This document shows, one piece after another, positions 16,650 through 24,679 of a stretch of 64,000 nucleotides of DNA. The position numbers and the translations under genes are program-made. The notes below the pieces were generated by a model. It searched no databases, was not told where the DNA came from, and saw only the letters and a list, made by a program, of their open reading frames with translations. The DNA is from Pseudomonas sp. RIT623. Its GTDB lineage: Bacteria; Pseudomonadota; Gammaproteobacteria; Pseudomonadales; Pseudomonadaceae. Positions within the stretch are counted from its first letter, which is position 1. The number at the start of each line of letters is the position of its first letter. The stretch spans positions 62,001 to 126,000 of the forward strand of contig NZ_SOZA01000002.1 in the NCBI RefSeq assembly GCF_004519305.1. Direction: 5' to 3'.

Positions 16650-18764
16650 ATGCGTGATCAATTGCCTCCACGTCGAATGAGCATGAAGCATTTCCTCCCC
16701 AGCACCGCCCTGGCCCTGATGATCGGCCTGGGCAGCCTCACGCTCGGTGGCAATGCGGCCGCCGCCAACAAATGGGACAGCCTGCAGCCAGACCGCGACG
16801 AAGTGGTGGCCAGCCTCAATATCGTCGAGCTGCTCAAGCGTCACCACTACAGCAAGCCGCCACTGGACGACGCCCGTTCGGCCATCATCTACGACAGCTA
16901 CATCAAGCTGCTCGACCCGTCGCGCAGTTATTTCACCGCCGCCGACATCGCCGAGTTCGACAAGTGGAAGACCCAGTTCGACGATTTCCTCAAAAGCGGT
17001 AACCTCGACCCTGGCTTCACCATCTACAAGCGCTACCTGGACCGCGTGAAGCAGCGCCTGGACTACGCCCTCGGCGAGTTGAACAAGGGCGTCGACAAGA
17101 TCGACTTCACGGTGAAGGAAGACCTGCTGGTCGAGCGCAAGGATGCGCCGTGGATGAAGGACCAGGCCGCCCTCGACGAACTGTGGCGCAAGCGCGTCAA
17201 GGATGAGGTGCTGCGCCAGAAGATCTCCGGCAAGGACCTCAAGCAGATCCAGGACACCCTGACCAAGCGCTACAAGAACCAGCTGGCGCGCCTGAACCAG
17301 ACCCGTGCCGAGGACATCTTCCAAGCCTACATCAACACCTTCGCCCAGTCCTACGACCCGCACACCAACTACCTGTCGCCGGACAACGCGGAAAACTTCG
17401 ACATCAACATGAGCCTGTCGCTCGAAGGCATCGGTGCGGTGCTGCAAAGCGACAACGACCAGGTCAAGATCGTGCGTCTGGTGCCGGCCGGCCCTGCCGC
17501 CAAGACCAAGCAGGTCGCCCCCGCCGACAAGATCATCGGCGTGGCCCAGGGCAACAAGGAAATGGTCGACGTGGTCGGCTGGCGCCTGGACGAAGTGGTC
17601 AAGCTGATTCGCGGCCCGAAAGGCTCGGTGGTGCGCCTTGAAGTGATCCCGGCGAGCAACGCGCCGAACGACCAGACCAGCAAGATCGTCTCGATCACCC
17701 GCGAAGCGGTGAAACTCGAGGAGCAGGCGGCGAAGAAGTCGGTGCTCAAGCTCAAGCAGGATGGTCGCGACTACAAGCTGGGCATCATCGAGATTCCAGC
17801 CTTCTACCTCGACTTCAAGGCCTACCGCGCAGGCGACCCGGACTACAAGAGCACCACCCGCGATGTGAAGAAGCTGCTGACCGAGCTGCAGAAGGAAAAA
17901 GTCGACGGCGTGGTGATCGACCTGCGCAACAACGGCGGTGGCTCACTGCAGGAAGCCACCGAACTGACCAGTCTGTTCATCGAGAAAGGCCCGACCGTGC
18001 TGGTGCGCAACGCCGACGGCCGCGTCGACGTGCTCGAGGACGAGAACCCCGGTGCCTTCTACAAGGGCCCGCTGGCGCTGCTGGTCAACCGTCTCTCGGC
18101 CTCGGCCTCGGAGATCTTCGCCGGCGCCATGCAGGACTACCACCGCGCGCTGATCATCGGTGGCCAGACCTTCGGCAAGGGCACCGTGCAGACCATCCAG
18201 CCGCTCAACCATGGCGAGCTGAAACTGACCCTGGCCAAGTTCTACCGGGTTTCCGGGCAGAGCACCCAGCACCAGGGCGTGCTGCCGGACATCGCCTACC
18301 CATCGATCATCGACACCAAGGAAATCGGCGAAAGCGCGCTGCCCGAGGCCATGCCATGGGACACCATTCGCCCGGTGGTCAAGCCGGCCTCCGACCCGTT
18401 CAAGCCGTTCCTGGCTCAGCTCAAGGCGCAGCATGACGCGCGCAGCGACAAGGATGCCGAGTTCGTCTACATCCGCGACCGCCTGGCCCTGACCCAGAAG
18501 CTGATGAACGAGAAGACCGTCAGCCTCAACGAACAGGAGCGTCGTGCCCGCCACGACCAGATCGAGGCCAAGCAACTGGCCCTGGAGAATATCCGCCGCA
18601 AGGCCAAGGGCGAAGAGCCGCTCAAGGAACTGAAAAAGGAAGACGAGGACGCGCTGCCGGCCGAGCCGGACGACACCAAGCCGGAAGACGACGCCTACCT
18701 GTCGGAGACCGGTCGCATCCTGCTCGACTACCTCAGCCTGAGCACCTCGGTGGCCAAGCACTGA
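16650..18764 (+). CDS. prc: carboxy-terminal processing protease Prc/Tsp (AlgO type)
   Basis: Periplasmic S41 tail-specific protease, 704 residues from ATG 16650. A signal peptide is present (MKHFLPSTALALMIGLGSLTLGGNAAA). ATG codons at 16677 or 16683 would give a more standard length of it, so the start is uncertain. The N-terminal domain, the PDZ domain (about 235-325, LEGIGAVLQ...KGSVVRLEV) and the protease core follow in order. The Ser-Lys dyad is Ser in RLSASASEIFAGAM and Lys in TFGKGTVQT. In P. aeruginosa the homologue AlgO affects alginate regulation by degrading MucA; the same role is possible here but not shown. A terminator follows. Confidence 0.93.
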   Translation: MRDQLPPRRMSMKHFLPSTALALMIGLGSLTLGGNAAAANKWDSLQPDRDEVVASLNIVELLKRHHYSKPPLDDARSAIIYDSYIKLLDPSRSYFTAADIAEFDKWKTQFDDFLKSGNLDPGFTIYKRYLDRVKQRLDYALGELNKGVDKIDFTVKEDLLVERKDAPWMKDQAALDELWRKRVKDEVLRQKISGKDLKQIQDTLTKRYKNQLARLNQTRAEDIFQAYINTFAQSYDPHTNYLSPDNAENFDINMSLSLEGIGAVLQSDNDQVKIVRLVPAGPAAKTKQVAPADKIIGVAQGNKEMVDVVGWRLDEVVKLIRGPKGSVVRLEVIPASNAPNDQTSKIVSITREAVKLEEQAAKKSVLKLKQDGRDYKLGIIEIPAFYLDFKAYRAGDPDYKSTTRDVKKLLTELQKEKVDGVVIDLRNNGGGSLQEATELTSLFIEKGPTVLVRNADGRVDVLEDENPGAFYKGPLALLVNRLSASASEIFAGAMQDYHRALIIGGQTFGKGTVQTIQPLNHGELKLTLAKFYRVSGQSTQHQGVLPDIAYPSIIDTKEIGESALPEAMPWDTIRPVVKPASDPFKPFLAQLKAQHDARSDKDAEFVYIRDRLALTQKLMNEKTVSLNEQERRARHDQIEAKQLALENIRRKAKGEEPLKELKKEDEDALPAEPDDTKPEDDAYLSETGRILLDYLSLSTSVAKH

Positions 18765-18821
18765 GTGATGGCGAAATAATGTGATCTGTCATCAAACAGT
18801 CATCGGACTGTCGTGAAATAG

Positions 18822-18854
18822 AAGGGCCGGGCGTGCAAGCGTCCGGCCTTTTTT
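18822..18854 (+). terminator. intrinsic terminator of prc
   Basis: A 9-bp stem, GGCCGGGCG with CGTCCGGCC (one G-U pair), and a 6-base loop are followed by six T. It lies 60 bases after prc and only 18 bases before the EAL-CBS-GGDEF start, so that gene needs its own promoter or read-through. Confidence 0.88.
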
Positions 18855-18871
18855 CATTCAGGAAGCAGGCC

Positions 18872-20617
18872 ATGACCATCAACGAACAGCTCAGCGCATT
18901 GAGCGCCATCCTGGCTCAACGTAGCGTCCACAGCTTGTTCCAGCCCATCGTCTGCCTTTCCGAACGCCGCGTGCTTGGCTATGAAGCCTTGAGCCGCGGC
19001 CCGTCCAACAGCCCCCTGCACTCGCCGCTCAACCTGTTCGCCATTGCCCGCCAGGCCGGGCGCCTGAGCGAGCTCGAGGTGCTGTGTCGGGAAACCGCCT
19101 GCCGGCGCTTCAGCGAACTGAACCTGGGCGGCAAACTGTTCCTCAACGTCTCGCCCGAGTCGCTGCTCGAACCCCACTACCCGTCCGGGCAAACCCTGAA
19201 AATGCTCGAGGCCGTCGGCCTGCCGCCGAGCCGGGTGGTCATAGAGCTGACCGAACAGACCCCCACCGAAGACTTCCAACTGCTGTTCAACGCCCTGCAC
19301 CACTACCGCGACATGGGTTTTTCCATCGCCCTGGACGACCTGGGGGCCGGCTATTCGAGCCTGCGCCTGTGGTCGGAACTACGCCCCGACTATGTGAAGA
19401 TCGACCGCCACTTCATCGACGGCATCCATCAAGATCCGCTCAAGCGCGAGTTCGTCGGTTCGATCCTGCAAATCGCCCGCGCCTCCCGGGCCCAGGTGAT
19501 CGCCGAAGGGATCGAGCTGGGCGAGGAGCTGGCGGTGCTCGGCGAGATGGGCGTGGACCTGGCGCAGGGCTATCTGCTCGGCCGCCCGCAAGAATTCCCG
19601 CCCTGCGACCCGCTACCCTTGCTGCCGCAGGCAAGCGCCGGCGTCGTGGCCCTGGGCGAGGACAACGGCGACCTCGACGCGCTGCTTATCCAGCAGCCGG
19701 CGGTGCCGCTGGAAACACCTACTCAGCAGGTGCTCGAAGCCTTTCGCCGGCAGGCCAACCTCAATTCCCTGGCGGTGCTGGATGAGCGTGGCAAGCCGTA
19801 TGGCATCGTTCACCGGCATTCCCTGGCCGATGCGCTGCTACAGCCGTTCGGCACCGACCTGTTCGCACGCAAGCCGATCAGCCGGCTGATGAGCCAGGAC
19901 TTTCTTGCCGTGGAGCGCGGGCAGTCGCTGCAACAGGTCAGCCGCCTGCTCACCAGCCGCGCCCGCCAGCGGATCGAGGAAGACTTCATCATCACCCAGA
20001 GCGGTCGCTACCTGGGTCTGGGTCGTGTGATCGATGTGCTCAAGCTGATCACCGAACAGAAGATCCAGCAGGCCCGGCATGCCAACCCGTTGACCTTGCT
20101 GCCGGGCAACGTGCCAATCCAGCAATGCCTCGCGCGCCTGCTGCAACAACGGCGCGAGGCGGCGGTGTGCTATGTCGACATCGACAGTTTCAAACCCTTC
20201 AACGACATCTATGGCTACGCCCGCGGCGACGAGGTGCTGTTGAGCCTGGCGCAATGCCTGAACGACAGCGTCGACCCGCAGCGAGACTTCGTCGGGCATA
20301 TCGGCGGGGACGATTTCATGCTGGTATTGGGCTCGGCGGACTGGCGCGAGCGCTTGCAGATGCTGGTGGAGGCGTTCACACGCCAGTGCCGGCGCTTTTA
20401 CCGCGCCGAGCACCTGGAGGCCGGCTGCTTCATCGCCCACAACCGCCAGGGGCAGCGCGAGACGTTCGCCCTGCTGTCATTGTCGATCGGCGTGGTGTGG
20501 CTGACGCCGCGCAGCGGCGGCCAGCTGGATGCCGGGCAACTGGCCGAGCTGGCCTCCCAGGCCAAGCGCCAGGCCAAGGAAAGCAGCGGTTCGAGCCTGA
20601 GCCTGATCGAAGCCTGA
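18872..20617 (+). CDS. EAL-CBS-GGDEF cyclic-di-GMP signalling protein
   Basis: 581-residue cytoplasmic protein with an unusual order. The N-terminal EAL phosphodiesterase domain (about 15-255) has intact motifs YEALSRG, FLNVSPESL, ELTEQ, LDDLGAGYSSL, KIDR and AEGIE, so it should be able to hydrolyse c-di-GMP. A CBS-domain pair covers about 270-395. The C-terminal GGDEF domain (about 415-575) has YVDIDSFK, but the signature reads GGDDF and no RxxD inhibitory site precedes it. Cyclase activity is therefore uncertain. CBS pairs often bind adenine nucleotides, which may tune the enzyme. The start at 18872 has GGAAGCAGG upstream. Its position after prc matches what I recall for PA3258 beside algO in P. 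aeruginosa. Confidence 0.92.
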   Translation: MTINEQLSALSAILAQRSVHSLFQPIVCLSERRVLGYEALSRGPSNSPLHSPLNLFAIARQAGRLSELEVLCRETACRRFSELNLGGKLFLNVSPESLLEPHYPSGQTLKMLEAVGLPPSRVVIELTEQTPTEDFQLLFNALHHYRDMGFSIALDDLGAGYSSLRLWSELRPDYVKIDRHFIDGIHQDPLKREFVGSILQIARASRAQVIAEGIELGEELAVLGEMGVDLAQGYLLGRPQEFPPCDPLPLLPQASAGVVALGEDNGDLDALLIQQPAVPLETPTQQVLEAFRRQANLNSLAVLDERGKPYGIVHRHSLADALLQPFGTDLFARKPISRLMSQDFLAVERGQSLQQVSRLLTSRARQRIEEDFIITQSGRYLGLGRVIDVLKLITEQKIQQARHANPLTLLPGNVPIQQCLARLLQQRREAAVCYVDIDSFKPFNDIYGYARGDEVLLSLAQCLNDSVDPQRDFVGHIGGDDFMLVLGSADWRERLQMLVEAFTRQCRRFYRAEHLEAGCFIAHNRQGQRETFALLSLSIGVVWLTPRSGGQLDAGQLAELASQAKRQAKESSGSSLSLIEA

Positions 20618-20646
20618 ACCCCAGCCATTGCTCCCGCCTCGGGCCC

Positions 20647-20671
20647 GTAGGAGCCAGCGTTGCTGGCGAAC
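20647..20671. repeat. single diverged REP unit
   Basis: GTAGGAGCCAGCGTTGCTGGCGAAC (two halves GCCAGC and GCTGGC) lies between the convergent EAL gene and the gene ending at 20700. Confidence 0.65.
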
Positions 20672-20699
20672 CAGGCGGCGCGGTGGGTGGCAGAGCCGC

Positions 20700-21068
20700 T
20701 CAGGCCTCTTCCGGATAACGGTACTCGAACACTCGCACCACCTCCGAGGCATGCCACGACGCCGCCTCCATGCCATCCACCGGCCCGGAGAAACGCCCCA
20801 GGCGCTCGACACACTCGAAAAAGCCCGTGCGTGGCAGGCGGCTGGCTCCCTGGCTGATCACCAGCGAACTGCGCAGCGGTTGCTCGGCGCGGGCATCGAG
20901 CAGCGCCAGGTATTCCAGGGCCGCGGTAAGGGTCTGCATGGCCGGGCTGGGCAGTTGCAGGCGCTCCAGCAGCGCCCGGTAGGTGAGCAGGTGGCGTTGC
21001 CGGCGGGCCAGGTCGAGCTCGGTCAGCAGGCTCTGCCATTGCTGACGGCTGATCCTGACCTGGCTCAT
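20700..21068 (-). CDS. hypothetical protein paired with an XRE regulator
   Basis: 122-residue protein with no family I recognise. It is rich in Leu, Arg and Gln in the first half (QQWQSLLTELDLARRQRHLL), which suggests helices. It ends in a mixed region with HASEVVRVFEYRYPEE. No signal peptide or membrane helix. Its start overlaps the stop of the upstream XRE gene by 4 bases (ATGA), so the two are translationally coupled, like a toxin downstream of an antitoxin or a regulator with a cofactor. A role as toxin is a hypothesis only. Confidence 0.7.
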   Translation of the reverse strand: MSQVRISRQQWQSLLTELDLARRQRHLLTYRALLERLQLPSPAMQTLTAALEYLALLDARAEQPLRSSLVISQGASRLPRTGFFECVERLGRFSGPVDGMEAASWHASEVVRVFEYRYPEEA

Positions 21069-21406
21069 GACGGCTCGCTCCAGCCCGCCACCCCCAGGTG
21101 CCAGGCCAGGCTGCGCAGGATCGCGGCATCGGGGCGGCGCTCGCCGGCCTCGATCAGCGCCAGGTAGGCCGGGCTGATCCCGACGCTGCGCGCCAGTTGC
21201 TCGGGCGCCAGGCCCTTGGCCTCACGCAACGACGCCAGCTGGTCCAGGGCGGACAAGCTGGCGTCTGCGGGTTCGGCGGCGACCTTGTGTGCGGCGGGCG
21301 CTGCGCCAGGTGCCTGGCCGGCGGCGGCCAGCAACGCCTGGTACTGCTCCCAGGGAACGACTGCGTACTCGGGCTGACCGTCCCGGCTGATGACCTGAAT
21401 ACCCAT
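21065..21406 (-). CDS. XRE-family HTH protein, antitoxin-like
   Basis: 113-residue protein. The N-terminal 30 residues (MGIQVISRDGQPEYAVVPW, EQYQALL) resemble the start of small antitoxin-type proteins. The C-terminal half carries a Cro/C1-type helix-turn-helix (LREAKGLAPEQLARSVGISP, AYLALIEAGERRPD, residues about 60-98). An Ala/Pro-rich linker joins them. It overlaps the downstream unknown gene by 4 bases. A perfect inverted repeat 40 bases upstream is a plausible autoregulatory operator. Confidence 0.82.
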   Translation of the reverse strand: MGIQVISRDGQPEYAVVPWEQYQALLAAAGQAPGAAPAAHKVAAEPADASLSALDQLASLREAKGLAPEQLARSVGISPAYLALIEAGERRPDAAILRSLAWHLGVAGWSEPS

Positions 21407-21445
21407 ACAACCCCCTTGACGTTGGACTACGGCATGTAATCCATA

Positions 21446-21462
21446 GGCATAACCCTTATGCC
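21446..21462. promoter_or_regulatory. candidate autoregulatory operator of the XRE pair
   Basis: GGCATAA, CCC, TTATGCC form a perfect 7-bp inverted repeat with a 3-base centre. It lies inside an AT-rich patch (ATTATATTACC) that probably holds the promoter, 40 bases upstream of the XRE start. Confidence 0.55.
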
Positions 21463-21496
21463 AATTATATTACCAACCTCGGGGGCATGCCGTGAA

Positions 21497-21937
21497 TCAG
21501 TTGCCGGGGCGCTCCAGGCGCAACGCTTCGGGGCTATTGGGCAGGCGCTCGACCACCCGCAGCCGCTCCGGCGCCTGGCTGGCGCGCCAGGCCTTGAAGC
21601 GGGCCAGCTCGTCGGCCACGGTCTTGAGCACCCAACCCAGCACGGCGATGTCGTCGAGCAGGCCGACCCCCAGCAACCAGTCGGGAATGGCGTCCAGCGG
21701 GCTGACGAAGTACAGCAAGCCAGCGACGATGGTCACCAGTGCCTTGGGGCTGACGGCACGGTACTCGCCGCGCCACCAGGCCAGGCACAGCGCCTGCATC
21801 AGGCCCAGGTCCTCACGCAACTGGCCGAGCTTGGGGCCTTTGCGGGCCACGGCGAACAACAGGGCCGGCAACCGCCCGCGGCTAAGCAGGCGCTCGGCCA
21901 GGGGCAGGAAGCGGGCGAAATTCCAGGGTGCGCTCAT
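21497..21937 (-). CDS. DUF1232 (YkvA-family) protein
   Basis: 146-residue protein with the DUF1232 core around residues 65-110. The signature YFVSPLDAIPDWL is followed by GLLDDIAVLGWVLKTV. The core is hydrophobic, and relatives are thought to associate with membranes, but their function is not established. A strong GGAGG site precedes the ATG. Unusually, the 5' region contains an inverted pair of perfect DnaA boxes 23-49 bases upstream of the start codon. Monocistronic by context. Confidence 0.85.
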   Translation of the reverse strand: MSAPWNFARFLPLAERLLSRGRLPALLFAVARKGPKLGQLREDLGLMQALCLAWWRGEYRAVSPKALVTIVAGLLYFVSPLDAIPDWLLGVGLLDDIAVLGWVLKTVADELARFKAWRASQAPERLRVVERLPNSPEALRLERPGN

Positions 21938-21959
21938 GAGACCTCCAGAGGAGCAGGCA

Positions 21960-21986
21960 GGTTATCCACATTTATTGTGGATAACC
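21960..21986. promoter_or_regulatory. palindrome of two perfect DnaA boxes
   Basis: GGTTATCCACA and TGTGGATAACC form a perfect 11-bp inverted repeat around TTTAT. Each arm contains TTATCCACA, the consensus high-affinity DnaA box. It lies just upstream of the DUF1232 ribosome-binding site. It could be a DnaA-controlled promoter, a DnaA-titrating site or an RNA hairpin. Confidence 0.6.
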
Positions 21987-22064
21987 TTGTGAACAGGGCG
22001 GCGTTGGCGCCGCGTCGTGCCCGCCAGGCAAGGGCCGGGGACGGATCGGGCGTTTTTTACACAA

Positions 22065-22091
22065 CCGTTGCAACGGCGCAAACGTTTTGCG
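22065..22091. repeat. two adjoining palindromes, function unknown
   Basis: CCGTTGCAACGG (perfect, 22065-22076) is followed at once by CGCAAA, CGT, TTTGCG (perfect 6-bp arms, 22077-22091). With the DnaA-box palindrome they make an unusually structured 130-base stretch upstream of the DUF1232 gene. They may be operators. Confidence 0.45.
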
Positions 22092-22167
22092 ACAGGCGCA
22101 CCCGCGATTACGCCGTGGCATTGCTTGCGACAGTGAATGACGCCGGCGGTTCGCGTCAAGCAGCCGA

Positions 22168-22200
22168 AACGAAGACGCCCCGTCAAAACGGGGCGTCGTT
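22168..22200 (-). terminator. intrinsic terminator of the FKBP gene
   Basis: The stem GACGCCCCG with CGGGGCGTC around a 6-base loop lies about 24 bases after the FKBP stop. The following bases on the minus strand are moderately T-rich (TTCGTTTC). Confidence 0.75.
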
Positions 22201-22218
22201 GCAGCAGCAGACTGGCGC

Positions 22219-22947
22219 TTACTTGGCCGGGGCGGCTTCGGCGTCGGCCTTGGCCGGGTCCTTGATGCCCAGCAGCTCCAGGTCGAACACCAGCACCGAG
22301 TTGGCCGGGATCAGCGGGCTTGGGCTCTGGGCGCCGTAGGCCAGCTCGGCCGGGATGTACAGCTTGTATTTTTCGCCGACATGCATCAGTTGCAGGCCTT
22401 CGACCCAACCTGGGATCACGCCGCTGACCGGCAGGTCGATCGGGCTGCCGCGCTCGACGGAGCTGTCGAACACCTTGCCGTCGGTGAGCTTGCCTTCGTA
22501 GTGGACGGTGACCACATCGGTCGGCTTGGGCTGCGGGCCGTCGGCCTTCTTGACCACTTCATACTGCAGGCCCGAGGCGGTGGTGACCACGCCAGGCTTC
22601 TTGGCGTTTTCCTCGAGGAATTTCTTGCCGGCCGCGGAGGCTTCTTCGCTGGCCTTGGCCAGGCGCTCTTCGGCGCGCTTCTGCAGGGCGGTGAAGGCCT
22701 CGACCAGTTCCTCGTCCTTGATGCGCTGTTCTTTCTTGCCAACAGCGTCTTCGATGCCTTGGGCGACGGCTTTGGAATCCAGGTCGTCCATGCCTTCCTG
22801 GGCCAGGCTCTTGCCCATGTTCAGGCCGATACCGTAGGAGGCTTTCTGTGCCGGAGTCTTCAGCTCGACGCTGCTGGTCTGGGCGTCGCAGCCCGCCAGG
22901 ACCAGGCCTACCAGGGCAACCGCAGCCGCCAAACGATGCTGTTTCAT
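22219..22947 (-). CDS. FKBP-type peptidyl-prolyl isomerase lipoprotein (Mip/FkpA-like)
   Basis: 242-residue envelope foldase. A lipoprotein signal ends in LVLAGC (lipobox, Cys at about residue 20). The N-terminal helical dimerisation domain (about 30-130) carries the long KRAEERLAKASEEASAAGKKFLEENAKK helix, in two parts. The C-terminal FKBP domain includes VTVHYEGKLTDGKVFDSS, GVIPGWVEGL and IPAELAYGAQ. The start is ATG 22947 just before the signal peptide; an upstream ATG at 22971 is less likely. It has its own terminator. Confidence 0.92.
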   Translation of the reverse strand: MKQHRLAAAVALVGLVLAGCDAQTSSVELKTPAQKASYGIGLNMGKSLAQEGMDDLDSKAVAQGIEDAVGKKEQRIKDEELVEAFTALQKRAEERLAKASEEASAAGKKFLEENAKKPGVVTTASGLQYEVVKKADGPQPKPTDVVTVHYEGKLTDGKVFDSSVERGSPIDLPVSGVIPGWVEGLQLMHVGEKYKLYIPAELAYGAQSPSPLIPANSVLVFDLELLGIKDPAKADAEAAPAK

Positions 22948-23163
22948 GCTATTTCCTTGTTCATGCGCCATGAGGGCAATCAGGGTAAAGCCGCGAGCTT
23001 AGCAGGCGGCCGCGACCAATGGCTACCGGCATAAGAGCGGGTTGTGGGCTGGAAGTTCCTGGGTTAAAGGTTGTTCATGATCGCGCTTGCAGCCAATGGC
23101 CAGTATTGATGGCTTCGCCAGGGTTTGCCCGGAGATGTTCAAGCCCATGGAGGCCGCCCAGCT
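22948..23163. other. intergenic region, no gene seen
   Basis: About 215 bases between the FKBP and LysR genes. It should hold the FKBP promoter. No convincing gene, repeat or hairpin was found. Confidence 0.5.
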
Positions 23164-24096
23164 TCAAGGGTATCCACCCTGCCGATACTCCCCCGCCACC
23201 TCGCGCAATACCTCGCACACCCACTGCGCCGCCAGGCCCTGGGGCACCGCAGCGTTGCGACAGATACCCACCGAGCCCCCCGGCTCGCACACCCCTAGGT
23301 CAAGTTCGGCCAGCTCGCCGCGCGCCAGGTCGATCAGCACCGCATCGCGCGGCGCCACCCACACCGCGTCGCTGCCCAGCACATAGCGCCGGCTCAGCGC
23401 CAACGACAGCGTCTCCAGGCGTTGTGCCGCCACGCCGATCGCGCCTTGCACGAACAGGCTGTCGGCATGCTGGCGAATGGTCGTCCCCGACGGCGGCAAC
23501 ACTTGCGCGTACTGCCCCAGCAGTCCCCGGTCGACTGGCTGGCGCGCCAGCAACGGGTGCCCGGGGCGCACCACCAGGGCCATCGACTCGCTGTACAGGT
23601 GTTCGAACGACAACCCCTGAATACGCGGGCTGTCAGTCATGCGCCCGACCACCAGCTCCAGCTCGCCCACATGCAACTGCCCAAGCAACTGCGCACTGAC
23701 CCCGGTGACCACGCCGATCACCAAGGCTTCATGGCGCTGGTGCAGGCGGCACAGCACCTCGGGCATCAGCAGGCCTTCGACCGTGGACAACACACCGATA
23801 CGCACCTGAGATGGCTGCAAGGCCTCGCCGCGCACACTGCCAACGCCTTCGCGCAGGGCGTGCACGCTGGGCCCGGCATAACGCAAGAAGCGCGCCCCCG
23901 CCGCGGTCAGCGATACGCCCTGGCGGCCGCGCTCGAACAGCCGGGTCTCGAGCAGGTCCTCGAGCTCCTTGAGCGTCTTGGAGATTGCCGGCTGGCTGAT
24001 CGCGAGCACGTCGGCGGCCCTGGCCAGGCTGCCCTGCCGGGCAATCTCCAGGAAGCACAACAGATGACGGAACTTGATGCGGGTATCGAGGTTCAT
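23164..24096 (-). CDS. LysR-family transcriptional regulator, PcaQ-like
   Basis: 310-residue LysR protein. The N-terminal winged HTH (about 5-65) reads IKFRHLLCFLEIARQGSLARAADVL then AISQPAISKTLKELEDLL, which resembles PcaQ of the protocatechuate pathway. The C-terminal effector domain follows. No pca or other aromatic-degradation gene is nearby. It diverges from the Eag/Rhs cassette across 136 bases, where an inverted repeat GTGAC, TTGC, GTCAC lies at 24144-24157. Control of a distant target or of the neighbouring cassette are both possible. The start at 24096 is chosen from the family N terminus. Confidence 0.85.
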   Translation of the reverse strand: MNLDTRIKFRHLLCFLEIARQGSLARAADVLAISQPAISKTLKELEDLLETRLFERGRQGVSLTAAGARFLRYAGPSVHALREGVGSVRGEALQPSQVRIGVLSTVEGLLMPEVLCRLHQRHEALVIGVVTGVSAQLLGQLHVGELELVVGRMTDSPRIQGLSFEHLYSESMALVVRPGHPLLARQPVDRGLLGQYAQVLPPSGTTIRQHADSLFVQGAIGVAAQRLETLSLALSRRYVLGSDAVWVAPRDAVLIDLARGELAELDLGVCEPGGSVGICRNAAVPQGLAAQWVCEVLREVAGEYRQGGYP

Positions 24097-24232
24097 GCCT
24101 GGCAGTGTATCCGCGCGCCGGGCCTGCAAGCCATGGTGATTCGGTGACTTGCGTCACTCGGCGCCAGCCACGCGCTTGCAGGCTCGGTGCCGAAGCTTTA
24201 GCGTGTGCCGCTTCAACGCATGGAGCAGCGCT

Positions 24233-24658
24233 ATGGCCGCCTACCTGACCCAGGACCTGATCCTGGACCTGGGCGATGAAACGCCCGAAGACACCAGCAT
24301 GAACATGCTCGCTTTTCGCGAACGCGGCACCAGCCTGGTGATCGCGCGCAGCCCACTACCCGAGGGGCAGACCCTGGAAAGCCTCTACCAGCAGCAACTG
24401 GCGCAACTGCGCGAACGCCTTGCGGCGGTCATCAGCGAACCACAGCCGGTCAGCGCCGGTGTGGCCCGCGACATCCACGGCCTGGAAACCAGCCTGCAGT
24501 TCAAGCGTGCAGATGTGGTCTCCTACCAGCGCCAGTTGGCCTACGCTCCTGCCGGCCAAGCCCGTTTCGTCGCGGTGAGCTACAGCAAGCAAACACCACT
24601 GGAGCCCGCTGACCTTGCCCATTGGGAGACGATCAAGGCCGGTTTGCGACTGAACTGA
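24233..24658 (+). CDS. DUF1795 (DcrB/Eag-type) chaperone for an Rhs effector
   Basis: 141-residue cytoplasmic protein of the DUF1795 family. Eag proteins of this family bind the N-terminal transmembrane segments of PAAR-Rhs effectors and hold them for type VI secretion. Visible features are YLTQDLILDLGDE, SMNMLAFRERGTSLVIARSP and the QLAYAPAGQARFVAVSYS strand region. The start has a GGAG site. The stop is 21 bases before the Rhs gene, the standard chaperone-effector order. Partner assignment follows from this context. Confidence 0.85.
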   Translation: MAAYLTQDLILDLGDETPEDTSMNMLAFRERGTSLVIARSPLPEGQTLESLYQQQLAQLRERLAAVISEPQPVSAGVARDIHGLETSLQFKRADVVSYQRQLAYAPAGQARFVAVSYSKQTPLEPADLAHWETIKAGLRLN

Positions 24659-24679
24659 CCACCCTTTCAGAGATGGCTC

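Noticed and set aside
24149-24232. Longer N terminus for the Eag chaperone
   Set aside because: It adds 28 residues unlike the family and lacks a ribosome-binding site; ATG 24233 has one.
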